Origin: JAJFUI01 sp963754135
GTDB lineage: Bacteria; Planctomycetota; Planctomycetia; Pirellulales; Thermoguttaceae
Direction: 5' to 3'
DNA: 64,000 nucleotides
Assembly: GCA_963754135.1 (NCBI GenBank)
Contig: CAVWEY010000003.1
Location: 1,550,001-1,614,000, forward strand
Shown: piece after piece, positions 25,955 to 33,004 of the stretch
Layout of the letters: every line of letters begins with the position of its first letter
Position numbering within the stretch: the stretch's first letter is position 1
Notes under the pieces: model-generated
Told to the model about the DNA's origin: nothing
The model's database searches: none
The model's input: the letters and a program-made list of their open reading frames with translations, nothing else
Program-made: the position numbers and the translations under genes

Positions 25955-26755
25955 ATGGCCAAAATGACTTCGACGAACGGCCGGGCGGTGATTCAGCGGT
26001 TGGAGAGCCTCCAGCGGGCGGGGGTGACGCACTTGCCGAAGGCTCCCAAGCGGACCGCTACCCCTCGCATGGAGGATGCGGCTGAAACCGCTCGGACATT
26101 AGCCCGAAGCGCCAGCGAGGGTGGGGAGCCGGCTCCCTCGCTGGCACTTCGGGCTAGTGTGGCCTCCGCGGCGGCCGATCCCCGCTCGGCTGCCCTGGCG
26201 GAGGTGGCCGGCGAGGTGGCGGCCTGCACCCGCTGTGCGGAACTGGCCCGCACGCGGACCCAAACCGTCTTCGGTGTGGGGAACCCGTACACCCGGCTGG
26301 TTTTCTGCGGCGAGGCCCCTGGGGCCGACGAAGACCGGCTGGGGGAGCCGTTCGTGGGCCGGGCGGGCCAACTCCTGACCGACGTCATCGTCAAGGGAAT
26401 GAAGATGCGCCGCCAGGACGTCTACATCCTCAACATTCTCCGCTGCCGCCCGCCGGGCAACCGCACGCCGCTGCCCGTCGAGGCCGCCAACTGCCGCGAG
26501 TATCTCGACCGGCAATTGGCGATCATCCAACCGGAGTTCATCTGTTGTCTTGGGGCCGTGGCTGCCCAGAACCTCCTCGGCAGCGACCTGTCCATCGGCC
26601 GGCTCCGCGGCCGCGTCCACGATTATCACGGCATCAAGGTCGTCTGCACCTATCACCCCGCCTACCTCTTGCGCAATCCAGACGCGAAACGCTTCGTCTG
26701 GGACGACATCAAACTGCTGATGGCGGAAATGAAGAAGGCGGCAGAGGGGGAATGA
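25955..26755 (+). CDS. Uracil-DNA glycosylase family 4 (Fe-S)
   Basis: Removes uracil from DNA in base-excision repair. Family-4 signatures are the Cys pair ACTRCAELARTR, the catalytic loop VFCGEAPGADEDRLGEPFVG, NILRCRPPGNRTP with the third Cys, a fourth Cys in FICCLGAVAAQNLLG, and TYHPAYLLRNP. The four cysteines imply a 4Fe-4S cluster. The start is taken as ATG 25955; an earlier ATG at 25928 lies in the family D palindrome. The region 26096-26160 is an inserted palindromic element between the N-terminal extension and the domain. Confidence 0.9.
   Translation: MAKMTSTNGRAVIQRLESLQRAGVTHLPKAPKRTATPRMEDAAETARTLARSASEGGEPAPSLALRASVASAAADPRSAALAEVAGEVAACTRCAELARTRTQTVFGVGNPYTRLVFCGEAPGADEDRLGEPFVGRAGQLLTDVIVKGMKMRRQDVYILNILRCRPPGNRTPLPVEAANCREYLDRQLAIIQPEFICCLGAVAAQNLLGSDLSIGRLRGRVHDYHGIKVVCTYHPAYLLRNPDAKRFVWDDIKLLMAEMKKAAEGE
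26096..26160. repeat. In-frame palindromic element in the glycosylase gene
   Basis: 26-bp arms 26096-26121 and 26135-26160 with two mismatches, translated TLARSASEGG...PSLALRASV. From memory, the ARSASEG peptide recurs in many unrelated planctomycete proteins, consistent with a mobile coding repeat. Confidence 0.85.
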
Positions 26756-26757
26756 CG

Positions 26758-26855
26758 AAGGAAATCCGAAATCCGAAGCTCGAAATCCGAAGGAAGACAT
26801 GCGTCATCGGCAACTCTGGTTTCGGACTTCGAGTTTCGGATTTCGGATTTCGTTA
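26758..26855. repeat. Long imperfect palindrome between converging genes
   Basis: Runs of AAATCCGAAATCCGAAG (26762-26793) face their complements (cttcgagtttcggatttcg, 26828-26853), forming a large hairpin between the glycosylase stop and the convergent regulator stop. The regulator stop codon TAA lies at its right edge. It could serve as a bidirectional terminator. Confidence 0.6.
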
Positions 26856-27454
26856 GCGTGTCATTACCAGTTGGATCAGTTCCGCCAGACAACCGGCGTC
26901 CATCTTCTTCATCAGCTTCGCCCGGCGGTCTTCGATGGTGCGGGTGCTGAGGCTAAGCTCGGCGGCAATCTCCTTGTTTATCTTCCCTTCGAGGATCAAA
27001 TCGAGCACGGCGCGTTCGCCGGGGGTGAGCCGGGCAAGGCGCTCCTCGCGCCGCGGCGGCGGGCGCGGCGGCTGCGGCCCTGCGCGTCCAGCTCAATCGC
27101 CTTGCGGATGCTCTCCCAAAGCTGGTGTTCCGGGACGGGCTTTTCGAGGAAGTTGACGGCCCCCTGTTGCATCGCTTCCACCGCCATCGGGACGTTCGCA
27201 TGACCGGTGACAAAGATGACCGGCAGGGCGATCTTGTCGCGGATCAACTTCCGCTGTAGTTCCAGCCCGCTCATGCCCGGCATGGCTACGTCGAGCATCA
27301 GGCACCCCGGCCGGTCTACGCGGTAGGCCGCCAGGAACTTGGCCGCCGAGGAGTAGACCTCGACGCGCGGAAACACGATCTTCACGGTCGCGGCAATCGC
27401 CCGCAACGTGGCCGGGTCGTCACCCACCAGGAAAACAGTCGGTTCTTCGTTCAA
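26853..27454 (-). CDS. FixJ/NarL-type response regulator, one frameshift
   Basis: The receiver domain is complete (TVFLVGDDPATLRAI, phospho-acceptor in LMLDVAMPGMSGLEL, VIFVTGHANVPMAVEAM, FLEKPV). In the first frame the protein then degenerates to Arg-rich sequence at about 27055. In another register the DNA encodes a LuxR-type HTH (RLTPGERAVLDLILEGKINK, EIAAELSLSTRTIEDRRAKL) that ends LVMTR at the TAA at 26853. One base correction in the GC-rich run 27045-27070 gives a normal FixJ-like transcription factor of about 200 residues. No sensor kinase is adjacent. Confidence 0.8.
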
Positions 27455-27630
27455 GAGGCACCACGGTCGGAGAGATTAGGTGCTCTGCCCCCTTACGCCG
27501 ACTTTCGGTTTACCACACTTCAACTCTACGTCGCAAGGGCGATGACGTCCCCCGCCACGTGGAAAACCACATTCGCCCCCGGTTTCCTGGCCCGTCAAAG
27601 CCGGAAATCTCGTCGCTGTCGGCAGAGAAA

Positions 27631-27715
27631 GCAGGGTGGGACAAGCTTGAGCGCGGTCCCACCAACAACCGCAACAGAACGCGGTGGGACCGCGCTCAAG
27701 CTTGTCCCACCCTAC
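27631..27715. repeat. Palindromic element, family C
   Basis: 33-bp arms 27631-27663 and 27683-27715 (gcagggtgggacaagcttga... and complement). It is the same family as 10107-10190. It lies in the 27455-27760 intergenic stretch, upstream of the UXS-like gene; no other feature is seen there. Confidence 0.85.
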
Positions 27716-27760
27716 CTGGACTTGTGGTAGGATTACCGGGTGCCTGAAGGAGTCCTACCC

Positions 27761-28735
27761 GTGCCCGTAATCCGACGAATCCTCGTGACCGGCGGGGCCG
27801 GCTTTCTCGGTTCGCACCTGTGCGAGCGGCTGTTGGAGCGGGGGCACGACGTCATCTGCCTGGACAACTTCTTCACCAGCCAGAAGTCGAACGTCGCCCA
27901 ACTGCTCGACCGCCCCAACTTCGAGTTGATCCGCCACGACGTCACCTTGCCCGTGTGGCTGGAGGTCGATGAGGTCTACAACCTGGCCTGCCCCGCCGCC
28001 CCCGGCCACTACCAGTACAACCCCATCAAGACCATGAAAACCTCGGTGATGGGGGCGATCAACGTGCTGGGCATGGCCAAGCGGTGCCGGGCGAAGGTCC
28101 TCCAGGCCTCGACCAGCGAAGTCTACGGCGACCCCGAGGTCCACCCCCAGCCCGAGTCCTACCGCGGCGTGGTCAACCCCATCGGCCCCCGCGCCTGCTA
28201 CGACGAAGGCAAGCGGGCGGCCGAAACCCTCTTCATGGACTACCATCGCCAGAACCACGTCAACGTGCGCATCGTGCGGATTTTCAACACCTACGGCCCA
28301 CGCATGCACCCCTACGACGGCCGCGTGGTGTCGAACTTCATCCGCCAGGCGCTGGCCGGCGAGCCGATCACGATCTTCGGCGACGGCTCGCAAACCCGCT
28401 CGTTCTGCTACCGCGACGATCTGGTGGAAGGGATGATCCGCATGATGGACGGCCCGGATGATTTCGTCGGGCCGGTCAACCTCGGCAATCCCGAGGAGTT
28501 CACGATCCTGGAGCTGGTCAAGCTCGTCTTGGAACTGACCGGCTCGCGGTCCAAGCTGGTCTACCAGCCCTTGCCGGTCGATGACCCGGCGCGGCGTCGG
28601 CCGGACATCACGCTGGCGAAGCGGCATCTGGGCTGGCAGCCGACGGTGCCGCTCCGCGAAGGACTCATCAAGACGATCGAGTGGTTCCGCTCGATCGACC
28701 TGGACCACTACCGCCCGCCGACGCCGAACTACTAG
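27761..28735 (+). CDS. UDP-glucuronate decarboxylase-like SDR (UXS)
   Basis: 324 residues. The extended-SDR NAD site VTGGAGFLGSHLCERLLERG is present, with the catalytic tyrosine/lysine in ACYDEGKRAAETLF and an upstream Ser/Thr (LQASTSEVYGDPEVHP). EVYNLACPAAPGHYQYNPIK and FGDGSQTRSFCYRDDLVEGM are hallmarks of UXS enzymes, which make UDP-xylose from UDP-glucuronate for exopolysaccharide. GTG 27761 is chosen because AAGGAG lies 8 nt upstream; a GTG at 27740 is less well placed. dTDP-glucose dehydratase is a less likely alternative. Confidence 0.88.
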   Translation: MPVIRRILVTGGAGFLGSHLCERLLERGHDVICLDNFFTSQKSNVAQLLDRPNFELIRHDVTLPVWLEVDEVYNLACPAAPGHYQYNPIKTMKTSVMGAINVLGMAKRCRAKVLQASTSEVYGDPEVHPQPESYRGVVNPIGPRACYDEGKRAAETLFMDYHRQNHVNVRIVRIFNTYGPRMHPYDGRVVSNFIRQALAGEPITIFGDGSQTRSFCYRDDLVEGMIRMMDGPDDFVGPVNLGNPEEFTILELVKLVLELTGSRSKLVYQPLPVDDPARRRPDITLAKRHLGWQPTVPLREGLIKTIEWFRSIDLDHYRPPTPNY

Positions 28736-28797
28736 CCGCATTGACCGGGGCCCTCCCAAGCCGTATATTGCCAACGGGGGAGCAGGAGGGAATGGCC

Positions 28798-29061
28798 ATG
28801 ACGTATCGCGGACACGTTAAGAACGGCTTAGTAGTGTTCGATGGGCCGGTGGTGCTACCCGACGGCGCCGAAGTCCGCATTGAGCCGGTGGTCGAACCAC
28901 GCAAGACGACTGCCGGAGAGTTGCCGCTTTGGCCCGGCAAGGTCACCGGCAATCTGACCCGCACGGAGATCTACGAGATCCTTGATCACTCCCGCGACCG
29001 AGCGCAACGCGAGGGCTGGCTGAGCACGGAGCAGGTCCGGAAGGAACTGCGCGTGGAGTGA
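28798..29061 (+). CDS. Small hypothetical protein (antitoxin-like N terminus)
   Basis: 87 residues. The N-terminal beta-rich part (YRGHVKNGLVVFDGPVVLPD, then GAEVRIEPV) resembles small AF2212-like antitoxin proteins. The C-terminal helix is charged (REGWLSTEQVRKELRVE). ATG 28798 is preferred because AGGAGG (28785-28790) is then 7 nt upstream; ATG 28792 is too close to it. No toxin gene follows. Function unknown. Confidence 0.55.
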   Translation: MTYRGHVKNGLVVFDGPVVLPDGAEVRIEPVVEPRKTTAGELPLWPGKVTGNLTRTEIYEILDHSRDRAQREGWLSTEQVRKELRVE

Positions 29062-29186
29062 CGCGCCGCACGATCTTGCGCCGAAGCAGGGCGGCCGGAA
29101 GGGTAAGGCGAGCCCGAATCGCATATGCCGTCCCCGGAATTGCCCGAGCCCTTTAGCTTCTTAAGGCTCCTTTCCAGGCAATCGGG

Positions 29187-29679
29187 TCACGTTTTGCCGA
29201 GGAGTTTGTCGGTAAGCACAGAAAAGCCCCGCTGGCGCTGCTGCTCGGAGATGCCGCGGGCCTTGTCTAGGTGGGCGCTGAAGCCGATCATTGGGCTGCT
29301 CCAACAAGAATCGCATCAAACGGGGAAGCATTTGCTTTCGTGACTTGCCAGTGATGCCCTTGAGGCCAATAACCTGGGCGAACTGGCGGATGTCCTGAGA
29401 TTCAGGCAGAACCTCTCGCTCCTTAACTTCGCTGAAGAATTCGCTGAGTACGCGATATTTCTCGGGATCATCGCCACGAATCAATTCGAGCGATTGGGCA
29501 ACAGTTGGACGCTTGGGGAGCTTTTCGCGGTGCGCGGGTCCGCGCGACGGCGTCCGCGGATGTTCGGCACCCCGGACGGCAACCCTCGCCAACGCCGCGC
29601 GTACGCTGTTCTCGCCGAAGTGTTGGACGAGGAGGTCCACGGCCTCAATGAGATACGGTGCGTTTGATGAATGACTCAT
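29187..29679 (-). CDS. Hypothetical partner of the ParA-like ATPase, probable frameshift
   Basis: Its ATG at 29679 overlaps the stop of the ParA-like gene (ATGA), so the two are coupled. The main frame encodes a helical protein (APYLIEAVDLLVQHFGENSV, LPESQDIRQFAQVIGLKG, MLPRLMRFLLEQP). At about 29300 the sensible reading moves to another register (MIGFSAHLDKARGISEQQ, then SVLTDKLLGKT) and stops at 29187. It is basic and rich in helix-forming residues, as expected of a ParA partner, but I recognise no ParB or McdB motif. Local base composition is lower in GC than the surroundings. Confidence 0.55.
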
Positions 29680-30525
29680 ATGCCAATTCTGCCAAAAAAC
29701 TCGTCCGCGAACGCCGCGAATTCGGTCTTTACTTTGCGGTGGGTTCCCTTTGTAGCGCCGATGGGCATGCCGTCTCTGGCCGCCCTGAAATACGAATCGG
29801 AGTGCGGAATGTCGTTCTCAAATACGTACCAGTCATACTCTGATGCCTTCTGCCGAACGTCCTTTCTCGCAAGTCGATGCTCCCGTTTCTCCTTCCCGCG
29901 AGTAAAGTCATTGAATACCAAGCCGCAAACCTCGATCACCTTGTCCTCGTGGCGAATTTGAAAGGCTGCAATACTCCGATTCAATAACGGGAATCCGATC
30001 GACGCCAAGAACTCGGCACGAATGGGCACGAGGATATACCGACTGCAATGGTAGGCGGCGTCGGTAAGAATTGAGTCGGTCGGCGAACAGTCGATGATAA
30101 TCAGATCGTAATTCTTTTCGACCTTCGCAACGAAACGAGCAAGGAGCGTTTCCTTTTCCGTGGGGTTCCGGAGGGTCCACGAGAGTTCAAGCCGCGACGG
30201 CACGATGTGCAGCAGGCTGCCGTCCTGGTATTCCACGCGCTTATGGATTACCTTCAGCGGATCGAGCTTTTTGGGACTGCCCGATGCCCTTCCGGTTGGG
30301 GTAAACTCCTCGAATATGTCGGCCACGGTGAGGCCGCCCCCATCCAGGTAGGCGACGTAGCTCTGTGGGTCCATGACTGATTGGCTGGCGTTTGCCTGCG
30401 GATCAAGGTCGATGACCAAGACTTTCTTGTCCAGGAGCAACGTCGCGTACCAAGCAATCTGCGTCGCAATCGTTGTCTTGCCAACCCCCACCCTTCATGT
30501 TGATCATGGATACGCAAACGGCCAT
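29676..30525 (-). CDS. ParA/MinD-family ATPase, one frameshift
   Basis: The deviant Walker A motif is split by a surplus G in the run at about 30486-30490: MAVCVSMINMKGG reads on to VGKTTIATQIAWYATLLLDK once it is removed. The A' motif is VLVIDLDPQANASQS and Walker B is YDLIIIDCSPTDS. The length of about 282 residues is normal for a ParA that dimerises on ATP and binds DNA nonspecifically to position a cargo. It is not beside a chromosomal parB or an origin. Its only partner is the overlapping downstream gene. GC content is visibly lower than in neighbours, suggesting acquisition. Confidence 0.8.
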
Positions 30526-30650
30526 CGCTATCCTCCCTATGAACGAGGCGGTACGCCCGACGGGGCGCTCCCGCAACAACCCATTGAACGACAACCTCAA
30601 GTATAACCGCTGGCGAGCGGCGGGGGTAGGGGGGGGCCAGGGTTGCCGCC

Positions 30651-32637
30651 CTACTCGTCGGCATACACCCGCGTGCGCTCGTCCGTGGGGAGCGGCGTTT
30701 GCATGTCGTCGCTCAGCAGTTGGAAGTGGACGCGGAGATCGCCGGGCCGGAGGGCCTTGACGCGGACGCGGTAGACCGTCTCGGCCTTCGGCTCCAGCCG
30801 GGCCAGGCCGTCGAAGACCACGCGGTTGGCGTCCAGTCCGTGCCGGGTCGGCCCTTCTGCGCTGAGCGGCTGCAACTCCGGCGGCAGCAACACGGCCAGC
30901 CGCACGTTCGCCGCCGCCTTCGACCCCTGGTTCGTCACTCGTACCTCATAAGTCGTCTCGTCGCCGATGGCGACCGGGTTGACCGTGCTGGTGACCTGAT
31001 ACTGGATGTTCTCGCTGCCGTCGACCAGCACCGGCTGCTCCTTTTCCACGACCAGGCCCTTCTGGGCCGTGCCGCGGAGCTTGATCGCCTGCTGGCCGGC
31101 CTCGACCGGCATCGTCAGGAGCTCGACGCTGCCGGTCTCGTTGACCGGCAGTTCTTCGAGCCGCCAGCGGACGGTCCGCGTCGCTTCCTCGTAGTAGCCG
31201 GCGTTGTTGGCACTCAAAAACTTGAGCCCCGCCGGCAGTTGGGCCACCAACTCGATCTGCCTGGCCGGCGCCGTGCCGGGATTGGTGACCGAGAACTCGT
31301 ACTTGGCCTGGCGTTCCAAGTATCGCTTCTTCGACCCTTCCACCGCCACGTCCAGCAGCGGAGCGAGCACCTCCAGGTTCCGCTTGTCCTCGGCGCGGAG
31401 GTCGCCGTCGCCCCGGGCCACCAGGACGTTCGTCAGCGGGCCGGGCCGGTTGGCCACCAGCGGCAGGTCCAGCCGGCGGCTCTCGCCCGGCTTCAAGTTG
31501 CCCACCTGGTACTCGAGCTCATTGCCGGCCGGATGCTGCAAGCCGGGCGGAATCCGCTCCTCCAACACCACGCCGGTGGCGATCCCCGTCCCCGGATTGG
31601 AAATCACGATCGAACAGGGTCATCTGCTCGCCGATCAGCACCTTCGCCGGCGCGGCGGTCTCGATGGCCAGTTGCGGCCGGGTGGCGACCGAGCGGGCCG
31701 AGGCGTCAGCCCCAAAGTGGACCGTCGCCACGCTGCCGATCTCCCCCTCGGCCGTCGGCATCAACTGCATCTCGACGACCGCTTCCTCGCCGGGCCGGAT
31801 CGTGCCCAGCGTCCAGATCAACTCGCCTCGCGTGCCGCGCTTGGCCTCGGGCGTGGCCCCCAGGAGCCGCGTGCCGCGGGGAACCTGGTCGCGGACCTCG
31901 ACTTCGCTGGCGGGCACCGGCCCCGTGTTGCGGACCGTGACCCGGAACGCCGCCGGCTTGCCCACCTGAATCTCCTTCGGGCCCGATTTCTGAATCGTCA
32001 ACTGCGGACTCTGAACCCCTTCGAGTTGCTGATCGCCGGGCTGGCCCGTCCCCTCGGTTTCCATCGGGACCTCCGTGGCGAAGCCATTGCCGGGCAGCGC
32101 GCCGGGAGCGCTCCGGTCCGGCCGCATCGGGCTGGCGGGCGCGGCGAACGGATCGGGCCGGAAGGGCGCCGGCTCAGGACGCGCCGACGCCGTCGCTGGA
32201 GGCGCCGCATAGCGGTCCCCGCGGCGGTCGGCCACCCGATCAAGCCCGGCCGAGCCGGGACCGTAGCGGTCGTCGGCCGGCCGGCTGGGATTGTCGGGCA
32301 TGAGCGCCGGGCCAGCGGCGGGAATCTCGGCGCCGGCCGGCACCGCCACGTAGCGGCTCGAAGGTCCGAACGGATCGCTCAGCGGGTCCCGCGGAGTCGG
32401 CTCGGTCTGGCCCGTGGCGGACGGCGGCTTCAAGGCCGGAGTGCGCAACGGATTGGCGTCCCTGGCCGGTCGCGCCGGGACTGGCTGCGCGTCACGCAGG
32501 TCATTGGATGTCGCGCCGCCGCCGGCCGGTTCTTCGCCGGTCACCCCGTCGCCGCCACGCTGGGCGTGCGCCATGGCGATCCAGCCCAACACAACAATGG
32601 TCCCCAACGCACCCAAGCGGACGAGAAGAGCTCTCAT
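30651..32637 (-). CDS. Secreted DUF11 repeat protein, one frameshift
   Basis: A signal peptide (LVRLGALGTIVVLGWIAMAHA) is followed by a Pro-rich low-complexity region of about 190 residues. At least three DUF11-type immunoglobulin-like repeats follow: KEIQVGKPAAFRVTVRNTGP, RYLERQAKYEFSVTNPGTAP, and NPVAIGDETTYEVRVTNQGS. Such proteins are surface or cell-envelope adhesin-like. The frame breaks at about 31600 between GEQMTL and IVISNPGTGIATGVVLEERI, needing one base. The start is ATG 32637. The total length would be about 662 residues. Confidence 0.8.
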
Positions 32638-33004
32638 GGCAATCCCCTGTCGGGAGGGGTATCTCCCGGTGAAAAGCCACCCTATGGCAATACAATTAGC
32701 GGGGTTAGTACCAAAAACCGGCCGCCGGGGGAAGGCCAGTTTCGTCCGAGTAGGCCCCGCCCGCCGGGCGGGACACAAGCGGTAGGGTGCCCCATCCGCC
32801 CCTGGCCTGACTCTTGACCTTGAACCCCCCCCGGCCGAGAGCGCATGATGGCCGGGGGGGAAAGTGACGGCCGGAAATGCGATTTGTTTGCCCGCAGACA
32901 ATCCGAGCCGCGTCCCTGCCACCCCGGGATTCCTCGTGAATTCCCGATGTTCCGAATCGCCGCGAGCCACCCAGCGCGTGAGCAAAAATCGGATGTCACC
33001 TCGA
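32638..33004. other. Intergenic stretch without recognised gene
   Basis: 367 bp between the DUF11 gene start and the GH116-like gene end, both on the minus strand. It contains a short GC palindrome (cccgcccgccgggcggga, about 32757-32774) and C/G homopolymer runs at 32825-32831 and 32854-32861. It presumably holds the DUF11 promoter, which I could not pinpoint. Confidence 0.4.

Noticed and set aside
26758..26855. A CRISPR-like or tandem repeat array from the AAATCCGAAATCCG words
   Set aside because: No regular spacers; the unit is a single large inverted repeat between convergent genes.
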